DNA of 64,000 nucleotides from Streptomyces sp. Tu 3180 (lineage in GTDB: Bacteria; Actinomycetota; Actinomycetes; Streptomycetales; Streptomycetaceae). Shown piece by piece: positions 49,603 through 61,143 of the stretch. Position 1 is the stretch's first letter, and every line of letters starts with the position of its first letter. The notes beneath the pieces were generated by a model, which had not been told where the DNA came from, ran no database searches, and worked only from the letters and a program-made list of their open reading frames with translations. The stretch is taken from the NCBI RefSeq assembly GCF_009852415.1, contig NZ_WOXS01000002.1, positions 1,634,501 to 1,698,500 on the forward strand. Direction: 5' to 3'. The translations under genes and the position numbers were made by a program.

Positions 49603-50159
49603 CGTGCGCCTTCCGTCTTGGAGATCATCTGGTTCAGGGTGTCGACCCACTCGTTGTGCTCGGCCGCCCGGTCGGAGCGGAAGCCGGAGTCGATCAGCCG
49701 CTCGCCGTGCGCCCAGGTGACGACCAGCAGCCCGCCCTCGGTGAGGACCTTGCCGGCGATGCCCTTGTCGAGCCGGGCGCCGCGCAGCGCGTGGGCCGGG
49801 ACGAAGAAGTCGTCCGCTCCGGGCCGTACGACGTCCAGTCCCGCCTCGGTGAGCGTCAGCTCCGCCCGGCTGCGGGTGCCCAGGCCGTGCGCCACGATGC
49901 GGTCGAGCCACTGTCCGGCGGTGGTGGAGCCGTGGTAGCGGCCGCTCATGCTCAGTTTCGCCGGGCCGGGGTCGTCCGGCGCGCTGTGCAGCTCGGGCAG
50001 GTCGCCCTGGAGCGTGCCGCGCCACTTCCAGCCCTCGCGCATCAGCCAGTAGACGAGCGCGACGAAGAGGGCGAGTCCGAGGACCCAGCCGATCCGGGCG
50101 GCCCAGTCGGTCACTTCCGCCGATTCCTTCTCGGCGGCCAGCAGGATTACAGGTGTCAC
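49599..50159 (-). CDS. Membrane protein of the pyr operon, PH-like
   Basis: The 186-residue protein starts at a GTG that overlaps the pyrC stop (GTGA) and ends overlapping the carA start (ATGA), so it is tightly embedded in the operon. It has one membrane helix (about 22-42; [20 protein letters not shown]) and a C-terminal soluble domain (about 70-186; [20 protein letters not shown]...) resembling a bacterial PH-type fold. A homologue sits between pyrC and carA in mycobacteria too, as I recall. Its role in pyrimidine synthesis is unknown; no catalytic residues are apparent. Confidence 0.82.
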   Translation of the reverse strand: MTPVILLAAEKESAEVTDWAARIGWVLGLALFVALVYWLMREGWKWRGTLQGDLPELHSAPDDPGPAKLSMSGRYHGSTTAGQWLDRIVAHGLGTRSRAELTLTEAGLDVVRPGADDFFVPAHALRGARLDKGIAGKVLTEGGLLVVTWAHGERLIDSGFRSDRAAEHNEWVDTLNQMISKTEGAR

Positions 50160-51442
50160 GTGAGCTTCCCGTCGACGAGCGTGGCCTTGCCCCGGAGCCA
50201 GGTGTGCGTGACACGGCCCGGCAGCTCGCGGCCCTCGTACGGGGTGTTGCGGCTGCGCGAGGCGAAGCCCGCGGGGTCCACGGGACCACGGTATGCCGTG
50301 TCGACGAGGGTGAGGTTGGCGGGCTCACCTGCCGAGACGGGCCGGCCGTGGCCCTCGGCGCGGCCGATCCGCGCGGGCGTGAAGGACATGCGGTCGGCGA
50401 CGCCGGCCCAGTCCAGCAGGCCCGTGTCGACCATGGTCTCCTGGACCACCGACAGCGCGGTCTCCAGGCCGACCATGCCCATGGCGGCGGCGGCCCACTC
50501 GCAGTCCTTGTCCTCGTGCGGGTGCGGGGCGTGGTCGGTGGCGACGATGTCGATCGTGCCGTCGGCGAGCGCCTCGCGCAGCGCCCTCACGTCCCGCTCG
50601 GTGCGCAGCGGCGGGTTGACCTTGTAGACCGGGTTGTAGGTGCGCACCAGCTCGTCGGTGAGGAGCAGGTGGTGCGGGGTGACCTCGGCGGTGACGCGGA
50701 TGCCGCGGGACTTGGCCCAGCGGACGATCTCGACGCTGCCCGCCGTGGACAGGTGGCAGATGTGGACGCGGGAGCCGACGTGCTCGGCGAGCAGCACGTC
50801 CCGGGCGATGATCGACTCCTCGGCGACGGCCGGCCAGCCCCCGAGCCCCAGCTCGGCGGAGACGACGCCCTCGTTCATCTCGGCGCCCTCGGTCAGCCGC
50901 GGCTCCTGCGCGTGCTGGGCGACGACGCCGTCGAAGGCCTTCACGTACTCCAGCGCCCGGCGCATGATCACGGCGTCGTGCACGCACTTGCCGTCGTCGG
51001 AGAAGACGGTGACGCCGGCCGCGGACTCGTGCATGGCGCCCAGCTCGGCGAGCTTGCGCCCCTCCAGGCCGACGGTGACGGCGCCGACGGGCCGCACGTC
51101 GCAGTAGCCGTGCTCGCGGCCGAGCCGCCAGACCTGCTCGACGACGCCGGCGGTGTCGGCGACCGGGAAGGTGTTGGCCATGGCGAACACGGCGGTGTAG
51201 CCGCCGCTCGCCGCCGCGCGGGTGCCGGTCAGCACGGTCTCGGAGTCCTCGCGGCCGGGCTCGCGCAGGTGGGTGTGCAGGTCGACCAGGCCCGGCAGCA
51301 GCACCTTGCCGCCGGCCTCGACGACCTCGGCGCCCTCCGCCGGGAGCCCGGTGCCGACCCGGGCGATCGTCGCGCCGTCGATCAGGACGTCCTGCGGGTC
51401 CCCGCCGAGCACCTTCGCACCGCGGATCAGGATCTTGCTCAT
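50156..51442 (-). CDS. pyrC: Dihydroorotase
   Basis: PyrC cyclises carbamoyl aspartate to dihydroorotate. The ATG at 51440-51442 gives 428 residues ([19 protein letters not shown]). Zinc ligands are in [13 protein letters not shown] (first HxH), and in the histidine-containing [18 protein letters not shown] and [12 protein letters not shown] segments. This is the class I, AllB-like type. It starts five bases after the pyrB stop. Confidence 0.96.
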   Translation of the reverse strand: MSKILIRGAKVLGGDPQDVLIDGATIARVGTGLPAEGAEVVEAGGKVLLPGLVDLHTHLREPGREDSETVLTGTRAAASGGYTAVFAMANTFPVADTAGVVEQVWRLGREHGYCDVRPVGAVTVGLEGRKLAELGAMHESAAGVTVFSDDGKCVHDAVIMRRALEYVKAFDGVVAQHAQEPRLTEGAEMNEGVVSAELGLGGWPAVAEESIIARDVLLAEHVGSRVHICHLSTAGSVEIVRWAKSRGIRVTAEVTPHHLLLTDELVRTYNPVYKVNPPLRTERDVRALREALADGTIDIVATDHAPHPHEDKDCEWAAAAMGMVGLETALSVVQETMVDTGLLDWAGVADRMSFTPARIGRAEGHGRPVSAGEPANLTLVDTAYRGPVDPAGFASRSRNTPYEGRELPGRVTHTWLRGKATLVDGKLT

Positions 51443-51447
51443 CGTTC

Positions 51448-52476
51448 TTACTTCTCCTCGGCCGCGGAAGGGGTGGGTGCGGACTGCTCGTCGGAAGGGT
51501 GGGCGGCGGACGGGCGGGTCCGGGTGAGCGCCGGTTCGTTGCCGCCCAGCAGCAGGTAGAGGACGGCCATCCGGATGGAGACGCCGTTGGTGACCTGCTC
51601 GACGACGGTGCACCGGTCGGAGTCGGCGACCTCGGCGGTGATCTCCATGCCGCGGACCATCGGGCCGGGGTGCATCACGACGGCGTGCTCGGGCATCCGC
51701 GCCATGCGGTCGCCGTCGAGGCCGTAGCGCCGTGAGTACTCGCGCTCGGTGGGGAAGAACGCGGCGTTCATCCGCTCGCGCTGGACGCGCAGCATCATCA
51801 CCGCGTCGGACTTGGGCAGGTTGCTGTCGAGGTCGTAGGACACCTCGCAGGGCCAGGACCCGACGCCGACCGGCAGCAGGGTCGGCGGGGCGACCAGGGT
51901 CACTTCGGCGCCGAGGGTGTGCAGCAGGTCGACGTTGGAGCGGGCGACCCGGCTGTGCAGGACGTCGCCGACGATGGTGATGCGCCGGCCGGAGAGGTCC
52001 TGGCCGAGCCCGGCGTCCCGGCCGACGAGCCGGCGCCGCATGGTGAAGGCGTCGAGCAGGGCCTGGGTGGGGTGCTGGTGGGTGCCGTCGCCGGCGTTGA
52101 TGACGGCGGCGTCGATCCAGCCGGAGGTGGCCAGGCGGTACGGGGCGCCGGAGGCGCCGTGCCGGATGACCACGGCGTCGACGCCCATGGCCTCCAGGGT
52201 CTGGGCGGTGTCCTTGAGGGACTCGCCCTTGGAGACGCTGGAGCCCTTGGCGGTGAAGTTGATGACGTCCGCGGACAGCCGCTTCTCGGCGGCCTCGAAG
52301 GAGATCCGGGTCCTCGTCGAGTCCTCGAAGAAGAGGTTGACGACGGTCCGGCCGCGCAGGGTCGGCAGTTTCTTGATCGGCCGGTCGGCGACCCGGGCCA
52401 TCTCCTCGGCGGTGTCGAGGATCAGGACGGCGTCGTCGCGGGTGAGGTCGGCGGCCGAGATGAGATGACGCTGCAT
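51448..52476 (-). CDS. pyrB: Aspartate carbamoyltransferase, catalytic chain
   Basis: PyrB condenses carbamoyl phosphate with aspartate. The 342-residue protein has the carbamoyl-phosphate site [19 protein letters not shown] and the [15 protein letters not shown] segment, and [10 protein letters not shown] for aspartate binding. The C-terminal 30 residues are Pro/Thr/Ser-rich and probably disordered. No pyrI regulatory chain is present; control is expected through PyrR upstream. Confidence 0.96.
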   Translation of the reverse strand: MQRHLISAADLTRDDAVLILDTAEEMARVADRPIKKLPTLRGRTVVNLFFEDSTRTRISFEAAEKRLSADVINFTAKGSSVSKGESLKDTAQTLEAMGVDAVVIRHGASGAPYRLATSGWIDAAVINAGDGTHQHPTQALLDAFTMRRRLVGRDAGLGQDLSGRRITIVGDVLHSRVARSNVDLLHTLGAEVTLVAPPTLLPVGVGSWPCEVSYDLDSNLPKSDAVMMLRVQRERMNAAFFPTEREYSRRYGLDGDRMARMPEHAVVMHPGPMVRGMEITAEVADSDRCTVVEQVTNGVSIRMAVLYLLLGGNEPALTRTRPSAAHPSDEQSAPTPSAAEEK

Positions 52477-52578
52477 CTGTCAGGCTCCGTAGGGCAGTTC
52501 ATTGAGGCGAAATCGGGCAGACGGGTACGCGCGAGGGCGTGCCGAGCCGGCGCACGCCGTCGACGTGCGCCCGATGTG

Positions 52579-53173
<595 letters not shown>

Positions 53174-53300
53174 CTTAAAGGACGTCGGATTGCGTGACTC
53201 AGGCTATCAGGTCGCCGTCCGGGCGGAACGACACCCCCGATCACCCTTATGGCGTAACCGACCTTCGCTACCACGGAAGAGTCGGCGTGGACCATTCGGC

Positions 53301-53343
53301 TTGACGCATGAGAGTAACGCTGCGTAACCTCACAGTGAGTTAC
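53301..53343 (+). promoter_or_regulatory. bldD promoter with tandem BldD boxes
   Basis: A promoter TTGACG (53301-53306), 18 bases, TAACCT (53325-53330) overlaps two abutting 15-base sites. GTAACGCTGCGTAAC (53314-53328) fits the published BldD consensus nTnACnCWGnGTnAn exactly; CTCACAGTGAGTTAC (53329-53343) fits with one mismatch. BldD is known to repress its own gene with c-di-GMP. The sites would cover the -10 and transcription start. Confidence 0.85.
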
Positions 53344-53399
53344 CAGCCGCGCGGCATGGAAACCCAACCAGTCGCGTCGACACAGTGCCGGGGAGCTAT

Positions 53400-53903
53400 A
53401 TGTCCAGCGAATACGCCAAACAGCTCGGGGCCAAGCTCCGGGCGATCCGCACCCAGCAGGGCCTTTCCCTCCACGGTGTCGAGGAGAAGTCCCAGGGCCG
53501 CTGGAAGGCGGTCGTGGTCGGTTCGTACGAGCGCGGCGACCGCGCCGTGACCGTGCAGCGCCTCGCGGAGCTGGCGGACTTCTACGGCGTTCCGGTGCAG
53601 GAGCTGCTGCCGGGCACCACCCCGGGAGGCGCCGCCGAGCCGCCGCCGAAGCTGGTCCTGGACCTGGAGCGGCTGGCCACGGTGCCGGCCGAGAAGGCGG
53701 GCCCGCTGCAGCGCTACGCGGCGACGATCCAGTCCCAGCGCGGCGACTACAACGGCAAGGTGCTCTCGATCCGCCAGGACGACCTGCGCACCCTCGCCGT
53801 CATCTACGACCAGTCGCCCTCGGTCCTCACCGAACAGCTGATCAGCTGGGGCGTCCTGGACGCGGACGCGCGGCGCGCGGTGGCCTCCCACGAGGAGGCC
53901 TGA
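53400..53903 (+). CDS. bldD: BldD, c-di-GMP-responsive master regulator of development
   Basis: BldD represses sporulation genes during vegetative growth when loaded with tetrameric cyclic di-GMP. The ATG at 53400 gives 167 residues, the known length. An N-terminal XRE-type HTH (about 8-70; QLGAKLRAIRTQQGLSLHGVEEKS) binds DNA, and the C-terminal domain carries the bipartite c-di-GMP signature RGD (114-116) and RQDD (125-128). It is transcribed alone from an autoregulated promoter, divergent from pyrR, and closed by a strong terminator. Confidence 0.98.
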   Translation: MSSEYAKQLGAKLRAIRTQQGLSLHGVEEKSQGRWKAVVVGSYERGDRAVTVQRLAELADFYGVPVQELLPGTTPGGAAEPPPKLVLDLERLATVPAEKAGPLQRYAATIQSQRGDYNGKVLSIRQDDLRTLAVIYDQSPSVLTEQLISWGVLDADARRAVASHEEA

Positions 53904-53945
53904 GCGCACGGCGCTCCGCACATCGAGCAGACGAGCAGAAACGTA

Positions 53946-53988
53946 CCGCCGGGGTGGCCGGACCTGCACGGTCCGGCCACCCCGGCGG
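53946..53988 (+). terminator. bldD terminator
   Basis: A perfect 18-bp stem (CCGCCGGGGTGGCCGGAC / GTCCGGCCACCCCGGCGG) with a 7-base loop begins 42 bases after the bldD stop. Confidence 0.85.
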
Positions 53989-54023
53989 CGCTTGACGGGC
54001 GTCCCGGTTCACCGGGGAGCACG

Positions 54024-54072
54024 ATGCGCCGGAGGGCCCGCAGCGACTCACGCTGCGGGCCCTCCGGCGCAT
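54024..54072 (-). terminator. nusB terminator
   Basis: A perfect 22-bp inverted repeat spans 54024-54045 and 54051-54072 (left arm begins ATGCGCCGGAGGG) with loop ACTCA, 15 bases beyond the nusB stop. It stands back to back with the bldD terminator. Confidence 0.85.
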
Positions 54073-54087
54073 CCGTCCCCGAGCCCG

Positions 54088-54522
54088 TCAGACCTCGTCG
54101 CGGCGCAGCGACGGCTTGAGCTCCTTGAGCCGGCCGAGCAGGCCGTTGACGAACGAGGGCGACTCGTCCGTGGAGAACTCCTTCGCCAGCTGCACCATCT
54201 CGTCGAGGACGACGGCGTCCGGGGTCTCGTCGACCCAGATCAGCTCGTAGGCGCCGAGACGCAGGATGCTGCGGTCGACGACCGGCATCCGGTCGAGCGT
54301 CCAGCCGACCGAGTACTGGCCGATCAGTTCGTCGATGCGGCGCGCGTGCTCCGCGTAGCCCTCGACCAGCTGCATCGTGTACTCGCTCACCGGCGGCTGC
54401 CGGGTGTCGGTCCGGGAGTGCCGGATCCAGTCCGCGAGGACCGTCAGGACGTCGGCGTCGCGCTGGTCGCCCTCGAAGAGGATCTGGAAGGCGCGCTTGC
54501 GGGCCGTGTTGCGGGCAGCCAC
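54088..54522 (-). CDS. nusB: Transcription antitermination/rRNA processing factor NusB
   Basis: NusB with NusE (S10) binds boxA in rRNA leaders to keep polymerase processive. The 144-residue all-helical protein opens MAARNTARKRAFQILFEGDQRDADV and carries ELIWVDETPDAVVLDEMVQLAKEFSTDESPSFVNGLLGRL, the conserved C-terminal region. It begins two bases after the efp stop, so efp-nusB form an operon, as is common in Actinobacteria. Confidence 0.96.
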   Translation of the reverse strand: MAARNTARKRAFQILFEGDQRDADVLTVLADWIRHSRTDTRQPPVSEYTMQLVEGYAEHARRIDELIGQYSVGWTLDRMPVVDRSILRLGAYELIWVDETPDAVVLDEMVQLAKEFSTDESPSFVNGLLGRLKELKPSLRRDEV

Positions 54523-54524
54523 GG

Positions 54525-55091
54525 TTAGCTGTTCACCCGGCCGAGGTAGTCGCTGGTGCGGGTGTCGACCTTGATCTTCTCACCGGTGGTGATGAAGAGC
54601 GGGACCTGGATCTGGTGGCCGGTCTCCAGCGTGGCGGGCTTGGTGCCACCGGTGGAGCGGTCGCCCTGGACGCCCGGCTCGGTCTCCTGGATGGTCAGCT
54701 CGACGGCGGCGGGCAGCTCGACGAAGAGCACCTCGCCCTCGTGCTGGGCCACGGTGGCCGTGAAGCCCTCGACGAGGAAGTTGGCGGCGTCGCCGACGGC
54801 CTTCCGGTCGACCATGAGCTGGTCGTAGGTCTCCATGTCCATGAAGACGAAGTAGTCGCCGTCCATGTAGGAGAACTGCATGTCCCGCTTGTCGACGGTG
54901 GCCGTTTCGACCTTGACGCCTGCGTTGAAGGTCTTGTCGACGACCTTGCCGGAGAGCACGTTCTTGAGCTTGGTGCGCACGAAGGCCGGGCCCTTGCCGG
55001 GCTTGACGTGCTGGAACTCGACGACGGACCAGAGCTGGCCGCCTTCGAGCTTGAGCACCATGCCGTTCTTGAGGTCGTTCGTGGAAGCCAC
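54525..55091 (-). CDS. efp: Elongation factor P
   Basis: EF-P rescues ribosomes stalled on polyproline. The 188-residue protein has three beta domains. The tip loop PGKGPAF carries K33 between prolines/glycines, the sequence associated with actinobacterial EF-P that works without lysine modification. The C-terminal OB domain and the family signature [23 protein letters not shown] are present. It lies 62 bases after pepQ. Confidence 0.96.
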   Translation of the reverse strand: MASTNDLKNGMVLKLEGGQLWSVVEFQHVKPGKGPAFVRTKLKNVLSGKVVDKTFNAGVKVETATVDKRDMQFSYMDGDYFVFMDMETYDQLMVDRKAVGDAANFLVEGFTATVAQHEGEVLFVELPAAVELTIQETEPGVQGDRSTGGTKPATLETGHQIQVPLFITTGEKIKVDTRTSDYLGRVNS

Positions 55092-55153
55092 GGTTGAGGA
55101 ATCTCCTGGACTGGACTGACGTGGACGACCCCGGGGCGGCGCACAGCGCGAGG

Positions 55154-56259
55154 CTAGAGCGCGAGCAGCTCCTTGGTCGTGATGGTGAGTAGCTCGGGTC
55201 CGCCGTCCGCCTCGGGGCGTACGACGAGCGTGTCATCGATCCGGACACCACCCCGGCCCGGGAGGTGGACCCCCGGTTCGACGGTGACCGGCACGCAAGC
55301 GTCCAGTTTACCCATGGCCGCAGGGGTCAGCCGAGGGTCCTCGTCGATTTCGAGTCCGACGCCGTGCCCCGTGAGGACGGGGAGGGCGTCGGCGTACCCC
55401 GCGGAGTCCAGCACCTGGCGTGCCGCGCGGTCCACGTCGCGGCAGGCGGCGCCCGGCACCAGGGACTCCCGCCCGGCGCGCTGGGCGGAGAAGACGAGGT
55501 CGTACAGCTCTATCTGCCAGTCCGCGGGGCCGTGCCGATGACGAAGGTGCGGCCGATCTCGCAGCGGTAGCCCCGGTAGGTGGCGCCGAGGCAGACGGAG
55601 AGGAAGTCGCCCTCCTCGACCCGGCGGTCGGTGGGCCGGTGGCCCGGCCGCCCGGCGTTCGGGCCGGTGGCCACGGAGGTGGGGAAGGCGGGGCCGTCGG
55701 CGCCGTGGTCGACGAGGCGGCGCTCCAGCTCCAGGGCGAGGTGACGTTCGGTGCGGCCGACCAGGATGGACTCCAGCAGCTCGCCGAGGGCCTGGTCGGC
55801 GATCTCCGCGCCGATGCGCAGACAGGAGATCTCCTCCTCGTCCTTCACCACCCGGAGCTGTTCGACCGCGCAGCCGACGCCCGCCAGGCGCAGCCCGGGG
55901 GCGGCCGAGCGGACGGCGCGGTGCCGGGTCACGGTGAGGTGGTGCTCCTCGACGGCGAGGGAGTCGGCGCCCTGGGCGGCGGCGAGAGCGGCCGCCGCGA
56001 CGGCGGCGTCACCGCCGGTCCCGGGCACGACGTGCACGCGCAGCGCCTCGTCGGGCCGGGCCTGCGGTGCCCGGTCGTCGGGCGGACCGGCGCACACCAG
56101 CACGTCCTCGGTCCTGCCCAGCAGCAGCACGGCGTCCTCGGGGGCGGTACCCGCGAGGTAGCGCACATTGGCGGGCCGGGACACCAGCGCCGCCGCGCTG
56201 CCGCCCGCGTTGCAGCATTCCCGTACCCGCGTCCGGCGGACCGCGTACACCTCTGACAT
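55154..56259 (-). pseudogene. pepQ: Xaa-Pro peptidase-like protein (M24B), disrupted by a one-base frameshift
   Basis: Reading from the ATG at 56257-56259 gives the creatinase-like N-terminal domain and the start of the pita-bread domain to RCEIGRTFVIGTAP, then runs out of frame and stops at 55510. The next frame continues ([50 protein letters not shown]) to 55154. One missing base in TCCGCGGGGC (55521-55530) accounts for the break; the restored protein is 368 residues. Even restored, metal ligands are unusual: Cys in SVCLG for the first Asp, Glu in RCEIGRT for the second, Asp in RIDDT for the last Glu; His and the middle Glu remain. Peptidase activity is therefore uncertain. Confidence 0.85.
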
Positions 56260-56607
56260 GACCCGAGCCTATGAGCGGTGGCCGGATACCGCCGGTCGAG
56301 ACGTCCGAGTGGGCGTCGGGCTCCGGCGGTGCCCCGGGAACCGCGGGGCGTGTGGCGCGGGTCGTGCGCCGCGCGGCACGGGCCGCCGTGCGGTGCGCCC
56401 CGCCGTCATGGACGCGTCGTGCGGCGGTGGCGCCTCGGGACGCCGGGGCGCCGCGGGGCGCGCGGACGGGGATCCCGGTGCCGCGGGCGGCGGTCCCGGT
56501 GCCGCGGGCGGCGGTCCCGGTGCCCGGCCGCCGGCCGCACCGCGCCGGCGGAGGAGGTCACGCCCGTGCGGTCGGCGTCGGCGGCGGATGCCGGGGAGGG
56601 GCCCCTC
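56260..56607. other. 348-bp intergenic region upstream of pepQ
   Basis: No gene is supported. The stretch is extremely GC-rich, contains a 21-bp tandem repeat (listed separately) and must carry the pepQ-efp-nusB promoter and the end of the ATP-binding protein's transcript. Open frames across it look like artefacts of the base composition. Confidence 0.6.
56474..56524. repeat. 21-bp direct tandem repeat, 2.4 copies
   Basis: Two exact copies of a 21-base unit (begins CCCGGTGCCGCGGGCGG) at 56474-56494 and 56495-56515 are followed by nine bases of a third. Read as protein in one plus frame it gives AAGGGPG twice, but there is no supporting start or homology. Likely a replication-slippage product in intergenic DNA. 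Confidence 0.85.
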
Positions 56608-57459
56608 TCACCACTGCGGCGGGCTCGCGATGGCCCTCGCCAGGACGTCGTCCAGTATTCGGGCCGTTTCCGGTATGTCGAGCTGGGAGTTGTCGATGAT
56701 CGGGAGCCCCGAGCCGTACCAGCCGGCCATGCGGCCGTGGATGCGGGCGACCTCCTCGTCGCCGAGGCGGCGGTTGCCGGAGCGTTCCGCGTTGCGTTCC
56801 AGGACGATGTCCAGGCCCGGCAGGAGGACGACCGGCAGCAGACCGGGACCCACGTGCCGCTTCCAGCCGCCGAGGCCGACGACCGGGCGGTCGGGGAAGA
56901 CGGCGTCGTCGAGGATGCACGAGATGCCGTTGGCGAGGAAGTTGCGCGCGGCGAAGCCGCAGGTGCGGCGGGCCAGGCGGTACTGGGCCTCGGAGTTGTC
57001 GTTCCACCCCGACTGCGGGTCGGCGAAGCCCGAACGCACCCACTCGCGCACGTCGTCGAGGCTGATGTGCGCGGTGGGGACCCGGCGGTGGTCCGCCCAG
57101 TACTTGGCCACGCTGGTCTTCCCGGCGCCCGCGGGTCCGATGAGCAGCACGGCGATGGTCGTGGCGGCCGGGTCGGGGGGAGCGGCGGCCTGCGGGGCGC
57201 TGGGCATGGCGACCGGGCCGCCGGGCGGCAGCGGCACGTGGCCGGTGGTGTCCGGCGGCGGGGGCATCGAGGCGTGCCGCGGGCCCGCGGGGGGCGGGGT
57301 GGGCCCGGGCGGAGGCGCGGGATAACCCGGTGCCGGAGGCGGCACGGGAGCGGGTCCCTGGTGCGCTCCCGGGTGGTGTGCGGCCGGTGACCAGCCGGCG
57401 GCCGGTCCGTGCCCCGGCTGATGGGGCGGCGGCAGCGGTGAACCCACTGCGTGCTGCAT
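56608..57459 (-). CDS. P-loop ATP-binding protein with proline-rich N-terminus
   Basis: The 283-residue protein has an N-terminal 95 residues rich in Pro, Gly and His, then a nucleotide-kinase-like domain (about 100-283) with Walker A GPAGAGKT at 108-115. ISLDDVREWVRSGF, with a possible catalytic or substrate Asp pair, follows, and an AAA/zeta-toxin-like layout continues (CILDDAVFPDRPVVGLGGWKRH, VLLPGLDIVLERN). It resembles ATP-binding proteins found between aroB and pepQ in other streptomycetes, as I recall; the substrate is unknown. A small-molecule or RNA-end kinase activity is conceivable. Confidence 0.82.
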   Translation of the reverse strand: MQHAVGSPLPPPHQPGHGPAAGWSPAAHHPGAHQGPAPVPPPAPGYPAPPPGPTPPPAGPRHASMPPPPDTTGHVPLPPGGPVAMPSAPQAAAPPDPAATTIAVLLIGPAGAGKTSVAKYWADHRRVPTAHISLDDVREWVRSGFADPQSGWNDNSEAQYRLARRTCGFAARNFLANGISCILDDAVFPDRPVVGLGGWKRHVGPGLLPVVLLPGLDIVLERNAERSGNRRLGDEEVARIHGRMAGWYGSGLPIIDNSQLDIPETARILDDVLARAIASPPQW

Positions 57460-57513
57460 CCGGTGCCACTCCGTCTCGTTCTTCTGGGCTCGGTCCGCCT
57501 CCGGGGCGCTTCA

Positions 57514-57578
57514 GCCGGTGTCGAGGGGGCGAGCGCGCTCGGCCCTCGGGCCTGCGCGCTCGCCCCCTCGACACCGGC
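57514..57578 (-). terminator. Long hairpin downstream of aroB
   Basis: A perfect 24-bp inverted repeat (left arm 57514-57537, begins GCCGGTGTCGAGGG; right arm 57555-57578) encloses a 17-base loop that itself contains GGCCC-TC-GGGCC. It lies 175 bases beyond the aroB stop and 55 bases before the start of the ATP-binding protein on the minus strand, so it likely terminates the aro operon. The rest of 57460-57752 shows no gene. Confidence 0.75.
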
Positions 57579-57752
57579 GCGTCCCTTCGGCTCACTCGCC
57601 GCGGGCGATGGGCGCTGACAGCAGGGGGGTACCCCGCGTGCCACCGAACGGTACCGCCCCCTGTCGTCGTTGTGTGAACGACCGGGAGCGGTCAGGAGTG
57701 CCCGCCGCGACGCGCCGGTGACCGGCGCGCCGGGCGCACGGGGACTCCCGGG

Positions 57753-59355
<1,603 letters not shown>

Positions 59356-59359
<4 letters not shown>

Positions 59360-60540
59360 CGGATGGCCAGGTTCTCGAGGTACGCCGTCACGTTGCGGCG
59401 GGTCTCGGTGACGCTGTCGCCGCCGAACTTCTCCGCCACCGCGTCCGCGAGGACGAGGGCGACCATCGCCTCGGCGACGATGCCGGCGGCCGGCACGGCG
59501 CACACGTCCGAGCGCTGGTGGTGCGCCGCGGCCTCCTCGCCGGTGGCGACGTCCACGGTCCTCAGCGCCCGCGGCACGGTCGCGATCGGCTTCATCGCCG
59601 CCCGCACCCGCAGCAGCTCACCGGTGGTCAGCCCGCCCTCGGTGCCGCCGGAACGGCCCGAGGCGCGCTTGATGCCCTCGCCGGTGGCGACGATCTCGTC
59701 GTGCGCCCGGGAGCCGGGCACCCGCGCCAGGTCGAAGCCGTCACCGACCTCGACGCCCTTGATCGCCTGGATGCCCATCAGCGCGGCGGCGAGCCGGGCG
59801 TCCAGACGCCGGTCCCAGTGCACGTGCGAGCCGAGCCCGACCGGCACGCCGTACGCCAGCACCTCCACCACACCGCCGAGGGTGTCGCCGTCCTTGTGGG
59901 CCTGGTCGATCTCCGCCACCATCGCCTTCGAGGCGTCCGCGTCCAGGCAGCGCACCGGGTCCGCGTCCAGCTTCACCACGTCGGCCGGGGTCGGGTACAC
60001 GCCGTACGGCGCCTTCGCCGCGGCCAGTTCGACGACGTGGCTGACGATCTCGATGCCGGCGGTCTCCTTCAGGTACGACCGGGCCACCGCGCCCAGCGCC
60101 ACCCGGGCCGCGGTCTCGCGGGCCGAGGCGCGCTCCAGGACCGGCCGGGCCTCGTCGAAGCCGTACTTCTGCATGCCGGCCAGGTCGGCGTGGCCGGGGC
60201 GGGGGCGGGTCAGCGGGGCGTTGCGCGCCAGGCCGGCCAGCACCTCCGGGTCGACCGGGTCGGCCGCCATGACCTGCTCCCACTTCGGCCACTCGGTGTT
60301 GCCCACCATGATCGCGACCGGAGAGCCGAGCGTGAGGCCGTGCCGGACACCGCCGAGGAAGGTGACCTCGTCCTGCTCGAACTTCATCCGGGCACCGCGC
60401 CCGTAGCCCAGCCGCCGCCTCGCCAGGTGGTCCGCCACCATCCGCGTGGTGATCGGCACGCCGGCGGGAAGACCCTCCAGCGTCGCGACGAGTGCGGGAC
60501 CGTGGGACTCCCCCGCGGTCAGCCAGCGCAACCTGCTCAA
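59356..60540 (-). CDS. aroC: Chorismate synthase
   Basis: AroC makes chorismate from EPSP using reduced FMN. The start is an unusual TTG at 60538-60540 behind GGAGGAGC, giving 394 residues beginning [19 protein letters not shown]; the family's first signature GESHG is at once visible. FMN/EPSP-binding [36 protein letters not shown], the invariant [15 protein letters not shown], and [15 protein letters not shown] are present. First gene of aroC-K-B. Confidence 0.96.
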
Positions 60541-60722
60541 CGGTGCTCCTCCGTGCTCGCGCCCCGGTACTGCCTGCGTACGCGTCTCCTCGCGTACGGC
60601 TGCGGCGTGACGGGGTGCGCGGCCCCGGTCCGCCACCTCCGATCCTCCCACGTCCGGGCCGCGGATCAGGCCGCCGGTCCATCAGGCGGACGGGCGGGGG
60701 CACGGGCCGGACGGCCGGGGAG

Positions 60723-61094
60723 TCAGGCCGGGCCGTCGCCCTGTCGCTGCTGCCGGGGCGCGTGGGCGCCGAGGAAGTCGGCTCCGCTCGGCTGCTGCCG
60801 CGGCGGCGCGTACTGCCCCAGGTGGTCGGCTCCGCTCCCCTGCGGCCGGGGGGCGTACGGACCGAGGTGGTCGGCTCCGCTCCCCTGCCCGTACCCGGCC
60901 GCCGCGTGGACCGGCCGGCCCGCGCGGACGGCACGCCGGTGCGCGGTCCTGCGCCTGATCCTGATCGCCCAGGACGCCACCACGGCGAGCACGATCAGGA
61001 CCAGCACCGTGATCTGCACCCAGTCGGGCAGGAAGCCCAGCACGGACTCGAACACCTGGGACTTCACCGACGCCGACGGCATGGCTGCGGACAT
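60723..61094 (-). CDS. Small membrane protein with a tandem SGADxLGxxAP repeat tail
   Basis: The 123-residue protein starts MSAAMPSASVKSQVFESVLG, has one membrane helix (about 25-45; WVQITVLVLIVLAVVASWAI), a basic cytoplasmic stretch (RIRRRTAHRRAVRAGR) and a C-terminal tail. The tail holds three 15-16-residue repeats at 71-85, 86-101 and 102-116 (GSGADHLGPYAPRPQ, GSGADHLGQYAPPRQQ, PSGADFLGAHAPRQQ). The repeats diverge at DNA level, so they are maintained as protein. It lies between aroE and aroC on the same strand. No function is known to me; a linear binding motif is plausible. Confidence 0.78.
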   Translation of the reverse strand: MSAAMPSASVKSQVFESVLGFLPDWVQITVLVLIVLAVVASWAIRIRRRTAHRRAVRAGRPVHAAAGYGQGSGADHLGPYAPRPQGSGADHLGQYAPPRQQPSGADFLGAHAPRQQRQGDGPA

Positions 61095-61109
61095 GGAACG
61101 CGTTCCCCT

Positions 61110-61138
61110 CCCCGGTTCCGCCCCCTGCGGAACCGGGG
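61110..61138 (-). terminator. Terminator-like hairpin after aroE
   Basis: A perfect 12-bp stem (CCCCGGTTCCGC / GCGGAACCGGGG) with a 5-base loop begins 5 bases beyond the aroE stop; the small membrane protein starts 15 bases later, so its translation or promoter must overlap this stem. Confidence 0.65.
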
Positions 61139-61143
61139 GGATC

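Noticed and set aside
56474-56524. CRISPR-like array
   Set aside because: Units are directly adjacent with no spacers and only 2.4 copies; no cas genes in the window.
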